From contig NZ_CP038026.1 of assembly GCF_004421005.1 (NCBI RefSeq), forward strand, positions 1,550,001 through 1,614,000: 64,000 nucleotides of DNA, written 5' to 3'. The stretch is from Pseudoduganella plicata (GTDB lineage Bacteria; Pseudomonadota; Gammaproteobacteria; Burkholderiales; Burkholderiaceae_D). Made by a program: the position numbers and the translations under genes. Positions within the stretch are counted from its first letter, which is position 1; each line of letters opens with the position of its first letter. Under the pieces are notes generated by a model. The model saw nothing but the letters and a program-made list of their open reading frames with translations, did no database searches and was not told where the DNA came from. This document shows, piece by piece, positions 20,901-27,837 of the stretch.

Positions 20901-21723
20901 ACTGCTGGCCTATCCGCTGGACGCCATCCGCGCCGAGCGGCAGGCATTGCAGGCGCTGGACCAGGCGGTGGCGCAGGCGCGCACCGTGCTGCAGGAACGG
21001 GAGGCGCAGTGCGCCCGTCACCGCGAGTCCGCGCCCGGCAATGGCGGGCAGACGATGGACACGCTGCGCGAAGCGCTGGCCGCACTGGCCACGGAACGGC
21101 AGACAGCGCACGAGGGGGCGACGGGCTGCCGTCTCACACTGGCGCATGACGACGAACGGCGCCGCCGCGCCAGCGACGTGCTAGCGGAGCTGGAAGGCCA
21201 GGAAGCCGTGGAGCGCAAATGGGCGCGCCTGAGTGAACTGATCGGCTCAGCGGACGGCAAGAAATTCCGCAACTACGCCCAGCAGTTCACCCTGGACGTC
21301 CTGCTCGGCTACGCCAATGCCCACCTGGGCCAGCTGGCGCCGCGCTACCAGCTGCAGCGGGTCGACAACCCCACGCAACCGTCGCTCGGCCTGCTGGTAC
21401 GCGACCTGCACATGGGCGACGACATGCGCTCGGTGCACTCGCTGTCCGGCGGCGAATCGTTCCTCGTTTCGCTCGCACTGGCGCTCGGCCTGGCTTCGCT
21501 GTCGTCCAACCGCGTGCGGGTGGAATCGCTGTTCATCGACGAGGGCTTCGGCAGCCTGGATGCGGAAACCCTGCGCGTGGCGATGGACGCGCTGGACAAC
21601 CTGCAATCGATGGGCAGGAAGGTGGGCGTCATCTCGCACGTGCAGGAAATGACGGAGCGGATCGCCACGCGCATCCTGGTGCAGCCGGGGGCCGGCGGGC
21701 GCAGTGCAGTCAGCGTCTACTGA
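17929..21723 (+). CDS. sbcC: Exonuclease subunit SbcC
   Basis: SbcC is the Rad50-type SMC-like ATPase of SbcCD. At 1264 aa it is longer than E. coli SbcC (about 1050 aa), mainly through Ala/Gln-rich coiled coil. Motifs: Walker A GPTGAGKSTLLDALCLALYD (about residues 38-57), Q-loop AQNEFATFLK near 165, the zinc-hook CPVCGAGDHPYHG near residue 610 between two long coiled-coil arms, and C-terminal signature SLSGGESFLVSLALALGL with Walker B LFIDEGFGSLDAETL. The tail contains the conserved ISHVQEM. It follows sbcD in a coupled two-gene operon; a perfect palindrome lies just past the stop. Confidence 0.97.
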   Translation: MRILRIGGKNLASLADEFSVDFGSEPLASSGLFAISGPTGAGKSTLLDALCLALYDRTPRLVHARGKTPDVGDPISSDDPRTLLRRGTPEGYAEVDFVGNDGHAYRARWSVRRARTKAAGALQPTAMTLHTLPQLQPVGATKTEVKVEIEERIGLNFEQFTRAVLLAQNEFATFLKSQDDERGMLLETLTGSTVYSDISKRAHERQKLEMQKLQQLQARLADQKPLSFDERQEIERLARESEAALAALDVRRGLLEGDLRWHEQAVRLAQGVDEARAALAQRGEDVAAASPRRAALMRIEAVQEARPLNDEIARLAAEGAQARASAERCTQEAEAARLAQEAASTAMAALQVELVTAENAQTAAAPQLDLAKALDARIEAMQPAHTAARAARDTAVAAVTAAAAALTDKRTDRRKLQEAQQFDQDWLTQHRHWAVLGQQWPRWEGLFAQAGRALDQSTMFATKLEGTRALINQQRDAETAARDQLAASAGKVQALLAQRDAAAQALAAFDGEALQGRRTALERRRTALADGEKVWLDLAAKTARAATLDENATRLHATLAQAQAQLAQAQQDHGLRKAALAQAERALAVAEAACGDSVEALRDTLEDGVPCPVCGAGDHPYHGNQGNEKLRAMLAQFRREVAEGRAALEALIGHGATQRALVDTSTAQLAQVEAERTALATALEAVGARWRMAVEAIDTAGDTVPAADVEPWLAERLADTAAGLRALEGDEAAWRRATAARDAVQHSYDEAIAAQGKWQAAAANAATALAQTAAQLDALQSQHLDAVARLDALLDELEPAFADLEQPDEDWKQAWRVNPDHFKSLRQVEGRQWLAKHGAIDKRTADLAALEVELNALQEAHAKAAADEQVARTAFVAADDALQHARSQRLALWNGAPVREVEARLRAACDTARARLTAQQEAAQEAAQRRTRCDEALAQGRRRIAELDEAGVAATARLAAWLDEFRQARTEPDLFTPAPDIGIASLAELRELLAYPLDAIRAERQALQALDQAVAQARTVLQEREAQCARHRESAPGNGGQTMDTLREALAALATERQTAHEGATGCRLTLAHDDERRRRASDVLAELEGQEAVERKWARLSELIGSADGKKFRNYAQQFTLDVLLGYANAHLGQLAPRYQLQRVDNPTQPSLGLLVRDLHMGDDMRSVHSLSGGESFLVSLALALGLASLSSNRVRVESLFIDEGFGSLDAETLRVAMDALDNLQSMGRKVGVISHVQEMTERIATRILVQPGAGGRSAVSVY

Positions 21724-21728
21724 AGCCC

Positions 21729-21754
21729 GGGGACAGGCCGCGCGGCCTGTCCCC
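21729..21754. repeat. Perfect 26-bp palindrome downstream of sbcC
   Basis: GGGGACAGGCCGC is followed immediately by its reverse complement. There is no T-run, so it is not a classical terminator. The GGGGaCAGGC core resembles the arms of the inverted-repeat element at 46115-46223, suggesting a related REP-type palindrome. Confidence 0.7.
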
Positions 21755-21795
21755 GACGTTAAGTATATATAGCGCCTTGATTGAAAGAGGACCGC

Positions 21796-22371
21796 ATGAC
21801 CTGCAGCCGATCTGCAAAAACATGGCAAATCGTACTCTGCATTGGTTACGCGCTGCTGCACCAGCCGGCCACTGGCGCGCCGAACGCCGCGGATCGTGCA
21901 GCGGTGCTGGCCGCGGTCGCGACGATCCGGAACGTCATGCGCGAGCCAGACAGTTTTGCGTCGCTTCTCAACCGCCAGCTCCGGCTGAGCAGCTGCTACC
22001 CGCTGACGAGCGGCCCGCAGGCATGTTCCTACTGGGCGGCGGAGCTGAACGAAGACTGGCCCGTCGCGCTGACGTCGCTGTATATCCACTCGATGCGACG
22101 GTTCGGCGACAGCGGCGGCACGGCGTTCTGGCAGGTGCGGCCGGGACTGTGCGTCACCACCGGGGAGATCGAGCTCCCGGCCGGCGTCCGGCGCGACCTC
22201 GAAGCACCGCTGATAGACTTGTTCGCAGGCTCCGAGGAGGACACCGCGGTGGTGCGCAGGTTTGCGCTGCAAAACCTGAACCCCGGCTGGGGCAAGGTCG
22301 AACTGACGGTGCAGACCCGCGACAACTGCGTCAGCACTTTGACGCTGGAACTGGCCCGGTCGCGCAACTGA
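21796..22371 (+). CDS. Hypothetical secreted protein
   Basis: I do not recognise this 191-aa protein. The N-terminus (positively charged, then WQIVLCIGYALLHQPATGAP) looks like a signal peptide cleaved near residues 26-28, giving a periplasmic protein of about 165 aa. Four cysteines in the mature part (SSCYPLTSGPQACSYW, GLCVTTGE, RDNCVST) could form disulfides. Start ATG 21796 is preferred because AGAGG lies five bases upstream; a TTG five codons earlier overlaps that site. The gene stands alone between sbcC and a small zinc protein. Confidence 0.65.
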   Translation: MTCSRSAKTWQIVLCIGYALLHQPATGAPNAADRAAVLAAVATIRNVMREPDSFASLLNRQLRLSSCYPLTSGPQACSYWAAELNEDWPVALTSLYIHSMRRFGDSGGTAFWQVRPGLCVTTGEIELPAGVRRDLEAPLIDLFAGSEEDTAVVRRFALQNLNPGWGKVELTVQTRDNCVSTLTLELARSRN

Positions 22372-22439
22372 CCGGCGCTCCGTGCAAGGCGTTCCTGCTA
22401 GAATCAGTCCCTGTCCCGCCATATCAGAAGAACCGTACC

Positions 22440-22649
22440 ATGTTGAAAGCCCCCCGCACCCTGACCTTCAAATGCGCCAAATGCGCCAAGGCCGTCCAGG
22501 TATCGCTGCAAAAAGTCTCCGCCTGCTCGCACATCACGCCCTATTCCGGCGTCTGCTCGTGCGGCGAGGTGAAACTGCATGCGATCGGCCAGCCGGAAGC
22601 CGTCCAGGCCTACCTGGCGTCGAACGGCCTGTGGACGCACCACCACTGA
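22440..22649 (+). CDS. Small zinc-ribbon-like protein, 69 aa
   Basis: This is a 69-aa, probably cytosolic protein. It has CAKCAKAV near residue 12 and a second cysteine pair in GVCSCGEVK near residues 39-44, the pattern of a treble-clef or zinc-ribbon metal site, plus an extra Cys-His in ACSHITPYSG. It ends in WTHHH. The family name and role are unknown to me; binding to nucleic acid or protein is possible. Frame and composition are clearly coding. No strong Shine-Dalgarno is seen; the best purine stretch is AGAAGAA about seven bases upstream. Confidence 0.65.
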   Translation: MLKAPRTLTFKCAKCAKAVQVSLQKVSACSHITPYSGVCSCGEVKLHAIGQPEAVQAYLASNGLWTHHH

Positions 22650-22654
22650 TGACC

Positions 22655-22681
22655 TAAAGTTATCCGCGGCGCAGCCGTTGT
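22655..22681 (+). promoter_or_regulatory. Sigma-28 (FliA)-like promoter
   Basis: TAAAGTTA (7 of 8 to the E. coli FliA -35) is followed by exactly 11 bases and then GCCGTTGT (GCCG core and one further match to GCCGATAA). The ATG of the 314-aa protein lies 31 bases downstream. It could be chance; the -10 half is only 5 of 8. Confidence 0.4.
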
Positions 22682-22712
22682 CCTTCAGCAGACACTCTCA
22701 TAGAGGCTCATC

Positions 22713-23657
22713 ATGACTTCGATTTCGCCGTTCGGTAACCGTTACAACACCCAGCTGACGGGGTCCGGCCAGCAGCCGGCCCGCGCCGACACGGACAAGC
22801 GGGCTGCCCCCGTCAAGGTACCCGACAGCGGCAATGTCGCCTTGTCCAGCAGCGGGCTCGATTTGCAGCAGCGCGTGGCGGGCCTGGGCAATGCCACCAT
22901 CGACCTGGCGCAGAACCTGCTCGGCAATTTTGCCGGGAAGCTCTTCGGCGACGCGATGAAGGGCGCGACGATCGATTTCGATTCGGTCAGCCTGGAATCC
23001 ACGTCCACGTTCGCGGCCGGCGCGATGCATGCCGAAGGCGCCAACGGCGTCGCGGATGCGGCAGCATTCAGCCTGACGGACAGCGCGCACTTTCTCGGCA
23101 AGGGCACGATCACGCTGGCCGATGGCCAGAAATACGACTTCGAAGTCGAGGTACAGTACGAGGCGTCATTGACGGCCGGCGCCGCGACCCGCAGCGAGAA
23201 GGCGCCGGACGACAAGCGCGCCGCCGCGCTGCCAATGGTCGAATTCCCCGAGATCGACTGGGCCGGCGGCCTGTCCGACCTGTTCAAACTGATGGACAAG
23301 CATATCTCGGCCAACATCAAACGCAACGACACGCAGGACACGCTCGGCACCCTGTCCGCGCGGCTGTTCAAGCTGGTCAACAGCGAGAAGTCGGCCGACA
23401 CCTACGCCCCGCCCACCGCGACACAGGTCAAAAATGCCGCCAGTGCCTATGGCGCCGGCGCGCCGGTGAAGGATGGCCCCGTGCGCGCCGCGGGGCCCGA
23501 CCCGGTGGTCGACACGCAGACCACTGCGGATGCGAAAGGACCGATGCGCGCGCCGGCCCCGGACCCGGTCGTCGACACGCAGACGCAGCCCGTGAAGAGC
23601 GGCGGCGATATTCCCCTGACGATTTCCACCACGCCGCCAGCGGGCGACGCGGCCTGA
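22713..23657 (+). CDS. Hypothetical protein with a C-terminal repeat, 314 aa
   Basis: The function is unknown. The protein has no signal peptide or membrane segment. Residues 40-100 (LSSSGLDLQQRVAGLGNATIDLAQNLLGNFAGKLFGDAMKGATIDFDSVSLES) look amphipathic. Residues 120-150 form a beta-rich stretch (GKGTITLADGQKYDFEVEVQYEASL). The Pro/Thr-rich tail carries two copies of a unit ending DPVVDTQT (about residues 262-269 and 281-288), suggesting a disordered, repeat-expanded end. An AGAGG site lies six bases before the ATG. The FliA-like promoter upstream hints that it may belong to the late motility regulon. A strong terminator follows. Confidence 0.65.
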   Translation: MTSISPFGNRYNTQLTGSGQQPARADTDKRAAPVKVPDSGNVALSSSGLDLQQRVAGLGNATIDLAQNLLGNFAGKLFGDAMKGATIDFDSVSLESTSTFAAGAMHAEGANGVADAAAFSLTDSAHFLGKGTITLADGQKYDFEVEVQYEASLTAGAATRSEKAPDDKRAAALPMVEFPEIDWAGGLSDLFKLMDKHISANIKRNDTQDTLGTLSARLFKLVNSEKSADTYAPPTATQVKNAASAYGAGAPVKDGPVRAAGPDPVVDTQTTADAKGPMRAPAPDPVVDTQTQPVKSGGDIPLTISTTPPAGDAA

Positions 23658-23707
23658 CAACGGAAGCGATAACCAACAACGCCGGCCCGCTATAATGGCA
23701 GACCACA

Positions 23708-23738
23708 CGAAACCGCCTGTGCAGGCGGTTTCGCCATT
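23708..23738 (+). terminator. Rho-independent terminator
   Basis: A 12-bp perfect stem (CGAAACCGCCTG, loop TG, CAGGCGGTTTCG) is followed by CCATTTTT. It ends the transcript of the 314-aa gene, 50 bases after its stop. It sits just upstream of the methyltransferase gene. Confidence 0.85.
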
Positions 23739-23764
23739 TTTACCGTCCTCGAACCGAAAGCATC

Positions 23765-24922
23765 ATGCAACCAGCCGCCACCACCCCACTCATCCACTGG
23801 ACCGAACAGGGAGAGGAGCGCAGCGCGCGCTGGCATTCGGAAGCGGGCATGCCGCCGCCGAAAAAAGTCATCGTTGCCGACGACACCACGAGTGCCGACA
23901 CGGCCTACCGCCTCGCCTGCGAAGGCACGGCGCTGCTGTGGCGCGGCGACTTTCATAACGCGCGCCAGCTGCTGCAGGCGCTCGCGCGCCGCGCGGACCA
24001 TAAGCATGGCAAGGGCAAGAAGAAGGCACCCAAAGTGCCCGCCACGCCGGCCGAAGCATTCCACCTGCACCGCCAGGCGCAATCGCAGCGCGCCCGCACG
24101 CTGGCGATGCTGCTGATTCCGTTCGAGCCGGGCTACGAAATCCCGCTGCGCCGCGCGCCGGACGTCAAGCTGGCCTGCAACGAGGCGTACGGCCGCGGCG
24201 AAGATGCCTTCGTCATCTCGCTGCGCGAGCTGCAAGGGCTGATCGGCGCGCACGAATGGCGCAAGACGGGTGTCGAGATCCCGGCGCTGGGCGCGCGCAT
24301 CCACCCGCACTATGGCGTGTTTTCGCCCGTGCGCGGCGAATACGTGCAGCTGGTGGCCGATACGCCGCTGCCGCGTGCTGCAAAGGCGCTGGCGTTCGAT
24401 ATCGGCGCCGGCACCGGCGTGCTGTCGGCCGTGCTGGCCCAGCGCGGCGTCGAGCACGTGATCGCGACGGACATGGATCGCCGCGCCCTGTCCTGCGCCC
24501 GCGACAATATCGTGCGCCTGGAACTGGACGAACAGGTCGAGCTGCTGGAAACGGACCTGTTCCCACCCGGCCGCGCCGCGCTGGTCGTCTGTAACCCGCC
24601 GTGGGTGCCCGCGCGCCCGTCGTCGTCCATCGAAGCGGCCGTCTTCGATCCGGACAGCCGCATGCTGAAGGGCTTCCTGGCCGGGCTGAAGGACCACCTG
24701 ACGGAAGGCGGCGAAGGCTGGCTGATCCTGTCGGACCTGGCCGAGCACCTGGGCCTGCGCCCGCGCGCGCAACTGCTCGAGTGGATCGCCGGCGCGGGGC
24801 TGCAGGTGCTGGGCCGCCAGGACGTGCGACCGATCCACCCGCGCGCCACGGACGAAAGCGACCCGCTGCACGCCGCCCGCTCTGCCGAGCTGACGTCGCT
24901 GTGGCGCCTGGGCGCCGCCTGA
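23765..24922 (+). CDS. Class I SAM-dependent methyltransferase (PrmC/RlmG-like core)
   Basis: This 385-aa cytosolic protein has a C-terminal Rossmann methyltransferase. Motif I is LAFDIGAGTGVLSAVLAQRG (about residues 213-232), the acidic SAM ribose ligand is in VIATDMDRRALS, and motif IV is VVCNPPWVPA (about residues 276-285). NPPW/NPPY marks N-methylation of amide or exocyclic amine groups (PrmC, RsmC, RlmG type), so a ribosomal RNA or protein substrate is likely. The N-terminal 200 residues include a lysine-rich loop (KHGKGKKKAPK) and GYEIPLRRAPDVKLACNEAYGRGEDAF, perhaps substrate recognition. The exact substrate cannot be read from the sequence. It lies between a terminator and the tRNA-fMet promoter. 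Confidence 0.8.
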   Translation: MQPAATTPLIHWTEQGEERSARWHSEAGMPPPKKVIVADDTTSADTAYRLACEGTALLWRGDFHNARQLLQALARRADHKHGKGKKKAPKVPATPAEAFHLHRQAQSQRARTLAMLLIPFEPGYEIPLRRAPDVKLACNEAYGRGEDAFVISLRELQGLIGAHEWRKTGVEIPALGARIHPHYGVFSPVRGEYVQLVADTPLPRAAKALAFDIGAGTGVLSAVLAQRGVEHVIATDMDRRALSCARDNIVRLELDEQVELLETDLFPPGRAALVVCNPPWVPARPSSSIEAAVFDPDSRMLKGFLAGLKDHLTEGGEGWLILSDLAEHLGLRPRAQLLEWIAGAGLQVLGRQDVRPIHPRATDESDPLHAARSAELTSLWRLGAA

Positions 24923-24945
24923 CCCCACACCGAGCAGATTCGTCC

Positions 24946-24974
24946 TTGCATAAATAAACTACCCGGTATATAAT
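24946..24974 (+). promoter_or_regulatory. Sigma-70 promoter of tRNA-fMet
   Basis: TTGCAT (24946-24951), 17 bases, TATAAT (24969-24974). The mature tRNA begins 12 bases after the -10 box, as expected for a stable-RNA promoter. Confidence 0.85.
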
Positions 24975-24986
24975 TCTTGCCTCAGA

Positions 24987-25063
24987 CGCGGGGTGGAGCA
25001 GTCTGGCAGCTCGTCGGGCTCATAACCCGAAGGTCACAGGTTCAAATCCTGTCCCCGCAACCA
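24987..25063 (+). tRNA. Initiator tRNA-fMet (CAT)
   Basis: This is a 77-nt cloverleaf with encoded CCA. The anticodon loop CTCATAA carries CAT and is closed by three G-C pairs. The acceptor stem has the C1:A72 mismatch. These two features identify the initiator rather than the elongator tRNA. Confidence 0.98.
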
Positions 25064-25072
25064 GATTCAAGA

Positions 25073-25107
25073 AAGCCGCTGATTCTTTACAGGATCAGCG
25101 GCTTTTT
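25073..25107 (+). terminator. Terminator of tRNA-fMet
   Basis: The stem AGCCGCTGAT pairs with ATCAGCGGCT across a short loop and is followed by TTTTT. It lies 10 bases past the tRNA. Confidence 0.9.
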
Positions 25108-25165
25108 CATTGGCGGCGCACCGTTCGATGCGTGACAGTGGGGACCGAACTGTGATCCGGTCGTA

Positions 25166-25600
25166 TCACGGCTTGCTGAACAGCTCTCCGTCCCAGCCTT
25201 CCAGATATTTCGGCAATGCGTCGTCGATGTCGATCACGCGGGTCCCGTAGTACAAATGCAAGGTGGGCGCCAGGCCGGCTGGCAACCTGCCGCCATGGGC
25301 GCGCGACGTCAGGCTGTTTGGCACGACCCGCATGCCCAGCCGGTTGGTGCCGAACAGCGTGTCGCCACAGTTGGCACAAAAGGTGCGGGCAAGATGCCGG
25401 TCGGGATGACGGTACGTCACCAGTGAGTCGCCGGTCACCGTTACGGCGTCGGCCGGCCATGCGGTGGCGGACAGCATCGCCGTGCCGTAGGTGTCGCGGC
25501 AAATACCGCAGTGACAGTGGGCGCGTGCGGCAGGCTCGCCATGCAGGCGCAACTCGGCGGCGCCGCACAGGCAGGCGGCGGTGATGCGGGCAGGCGTCAT
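25166..25600 (-). CDS. GFA-family (glutathione-dependent formaldehyde-activating-like) zinc protein
   Basis: This 144-aa protein has the GFA/CENP-V zinc signature: CLCGAAELRL (residues 10-19), HCHCGICRDTYG (about residues 28-39) and TFCANCGDTLFG (about residues 73-84). Seven cysteines bind two zinc ions in this fold. Family members were named for formaldehyde-glutathione adduct formation, but most are uncharacterised and the enzymatic role is disputed. It is cytosolic, has normal length and is divergent from the phosphoesterase gene. No redox or formaldehyde genes are adjacent. Confidence 0.85.
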   Translation of the reverse strand: MTPARITAACLCGAAELRLHGEPAARAHCHCGICRDTYGTAMLSATAWPADAVTVTGDSLVTYRHPDRHLARTFCANCGDTLFGTNRLGMRVVPNSLTSRAHGGRLPAGLAPTLHLYYGTRVIDIDDALPKYLEGWDGELFSKP

Positions 25601-25734
25601 CGATGCACCTCTCTGTCGGAAAGACGACGATTGTCGCGCAACGATGGCAGCGTGACAACCCTCCGATGCCTTTGCCAGCCTTTAGCGCGGTGCTACACTC
25701 GGCGGTTTCAACGACCTTAGCCGAGGAGCCGCGC

Positions 25735-27375
25735 GTGTCGGACCATAACGATCTCCCATCCAATCCGGCGCGCCGCCGGCTGCTGCAGGCCGCCACCGCC
25801 GCCGGCGTCGTTGGCGCCATTCCCACCGCCGCCGCGCCCGCGCAGGCGAAAACGACAATCGTCAAGGGCTCGCTCGATGCGAAGCTGAAGGCGCACGTGA
25901 AGAACGTCGTCGTCATCTACCTGGAGAACCGCAGCTTCAACAACCTGTTTGCCAACTACCCTGGCCTGGCATCGCCGCTGGCGGAGGTGCCGGCCGAGCA
26001 GTGCCGCCAGCGCGACGTGGATGGCAGCGTGCTGCCGGAACTGCCGAAGGTCTGGGGCGGCGCCGTGCCCGTGCCGCAGGATATCGCCGGCGTGCGCTAC
26101 GAGCTGAAGGAGGACGCTATCCAGGGCCTGGCGAACGCACCGTTCGCGTTGAAGGATGCCGCCGGCAAGCCGCTGCCGGAGGCCGTCATCACGCGCGACC
26201 TGCAGCACCGCTTCTACCAGAACCAGATGCAGATCAATGGCGGCAGGAACGACGGCTTTGCCGCCTGGTCCGATGCGGGCGGCCTGGTGATGGGCTACTA
26301 CGGCGAGACGGAACATAACCTGGGCCTGTGGCAGGTGGCGCGCCAGTTCACGTTGTGCGACAACTTCTTCATGGCGGCCTTTGGCGGCTCCTACCTGAAC
26401 CACCAGTTCCTGATCTCGGGCCGCACGCCGGAATACTTCCATGCCGCCGAGACGAAGGCGAAGAAAAAGATCGCCGCCACGGCCGATGGCGTCCGCGGCA
26501 CGCGCCTGGCGATTGCAGCGGATTCGCCGAAGTCCGCGCTGCTGGGCCGCGTGAAGTTCGTCAACGACGGCGCCATCACGCCGGACGGCTATGCCGTCAA
26601 CACGATGTCGCCACCGTACCAGCCCAGCTACGTGCGCCCTGCCCCGGGCGGCGATCCGCTGCTGGCCGACCCCGGGGACGCCAGCACGCTGCCGCCGCAG
26701 ACGTACGACACCATCGGCGACCTGCTGTCGCGCAAGGGCGTATCGTGGGCGTGGTATGGCGGCGCATGGCAGGCGGCGCTCGACGCCAAGGGCGGCGGTT
26801 CGAAACCGAACTTCCAGGCCCACCACCAGCCGTTCAATTACTTCGCCAACTATGCGCCCGGCACCGACGCGCGCGCACGCCACCTGCGCGATGGCGGCCT
26901 GGGCGACAGCCCGATCTCGAACCGTTTCCTGGCCGACGTCGTTGCCGGCAAGCTGCCGGCCGTCAGCTTCTACAAGCCGCAGGGGAACCTGAACCTGCAT
27001 GCCGGCTACTCGGACATCGAGTCGGGCGACCAGCACATCGTCAACGTGCTGCAGCACCTGCGCCACTCGCCGCAGTGGCAGAACATGGTGGTGGTGGTGA
27101 CGTTCGACGAGAACGGCGGCTGGTGGGACCACGTGGCGCCGCCGCAGGGCGACCGCTGGGGCCCGGGCTCGCGCGTGCCCGCGCTGGTCGTGTCGCCGTT
27201 CGCCAGGCAGGGCGCCGTCGATCACAGCTTCTACGACACCACGTCGATCCTGCGCTTCATCACGCGCCTGCACGGCCTGCCATTGCTGGAAGGCCTGCTG
27301 GAGCGCAACCGGGCGTTTGCCGCGCGCGGCGCGCAGCCGCCGGGCGACCTGACGGGCGCGCTGGCGTTCCGCTGA
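25735..27375 (+). CDS. Tat-exported phosphoesterase (acid phosphatase/phospholipase C family)
   Basis: This 546-aa protein begins at GTG 25735, with GAGGAG six bases upstream. The N-terminus (ARRRLLQAATAAGVVGAIPTAAAPAQA) is a Tat signal. The mature domain is the PF04185 phosphoesterase fold: VVVIYLENRSFNNLFANYPG (metal ligands E and N), NDGFAAWSDAGG, GGSYLNHQFLISG, VVVVTFDENGGWWDHVAPP and GPGSRVPALVVSPFA. Relatives include AcpA-type acid phosphatases and phospholipase C enzymes that hydrolyse phosphomonoesters or phosphocholine in the periplasm or outside the cell. The substrate cannot be assigned. It is monocistronic, with a terminator at 27442. Confidence 0.88.
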   Translation: MSDHNDLPSNPARRRLLQAATAAGVVGAIPTAAAPAQAKTTIVKGSLDAKLKAHVKNVVVIYLENRSFNNLFANYPGLASPLAEVPAEQCRQRDVDGSVLPELPKVWGGAVPVPQDIAGVRYELKEDAIQGLANAPFALKDAAGKPLPEAVITRDLQHRFYQNQMQINGGRNDGFAAWSDAGGLVMGYYGETEHNLGLWQVARQFTLCDNFFMAAFGGSYLNHQFLISGRTPEYFHAAETKAKKKIAATADGVRGTRLAIAADSPKSALLGRVKFVNDGAITPDGYAVNTMSPPYQPSYVRPAPGGDPLLADPGDASTLPPQTYDTIGDLLSRKGVSWAWYGGAWQAALDAKGGGSKPNFQAHHQPFNYFANYAPGTDARARHLRDGGLGDSPISNRFLADVVAGKLPAVSFYKPQGNLNLHAGYSDIESGDQHIVNVLQHLRHSPQWQNMVVVVTFDENGGWWDHVAPPQGDRWGPGSRVPALVVSPFARQGAVDHSFYDTTSILRFITRLHGLPLLEGLLERNRAFAARGAQPPGDLTGALAFR

Positions 27376-27441
27376 TGTAAAGTGCTCACTGCGTGCCCTG
27401 CGACACGGCCCGTTGTGTTACACTGCGGGCCGCTTTACATT

Positions 27442-27476
27442 GAGAGCCCGACTGTCACAGCCGGGCTTTTGTTTTT
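27442..27476 (+). terminator. Terminator downstream of the phosphoesterase gene
   Basis: The stem AGCCCGACT/AGCCGGGCT (one mismatch) is followed by TTTTGTTTTT. It separates the phosphoesterase gene from the next small gene. Confidence 0.8.
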
Positions 27477-27507
27477 CGGGGCGCTTCAGCCGCCCCCATG
27501 ACGGACC

Positions 27508-27753
27508 ATGAGAGACAAAAAAGATAACGCGACGTTCGACCTGCCCGGCTTCGGCCCGGCGGAGCCGATGGAGCCGGAGCCGAAGCGTCCGCCGCCGCCC
27601 CGTCCACGTCGCACTGCGCTGAAGCAGGAACAGATGGAACTGCTGGAACCGACCGATGCCACGGGCCTGCCCGTATGGCAGCGCGACGCCAGCCTCGACC
27701 TGACGGGGCTGCCCGTCTGGGGCGCCGGCGATGACCGCCGCCACGGCGACTGA
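27508..27753 (+). CDS. Hypothetical small proline-rich protein, 81 aa
   Basis: This 81-aa protein has a charged start (MRDKKDNATFDLPGFGPAEP), a Pro/Arg-rich middle (EPKRPPPPRPRRTALKQEQ) and two related segments, ATGLPVWQRDASLD and LTGLPVWGAGDD, each with GLPVW. The duplicated GLPVW looks like a short linear interaction motif in an otherwise disordered protein. It lies between a terminator and dbpA on the same strand. It has no recognised family, and coding status is probable rather than certain. Confidence 0.5.
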   Translation: MRDKKDNATFDLPGFGPAEPMEPEPKRPPPPRPRRTALKQEQMELLEPTDATGLPVWQRDASLDLTGLPVWGAGDDRRHGD

Positions 27754-27837
27754 TACACCCTGCGCCGGTTCGCCGTGACGCGGACCACCCGGTCAATTTG
27801 CTAGACTATTCATTCAATCCCACCGCCCGCCGCCGCC

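Noticed and set aside
17283..21149. 1288-codon frame overlapping sbcD/sbcC in the same direction
   Set aside because: Out-of-frame copy of sbcDC with Arg/Ala-rich junk; the SbcC motifs are in the other frame.
23691..23696. TATAAT just before the terminator of the 314-aa gene
   Set aside because: No -35 partner at the right distance (GATAAC instead), and a transcript would end after about 35 bases.
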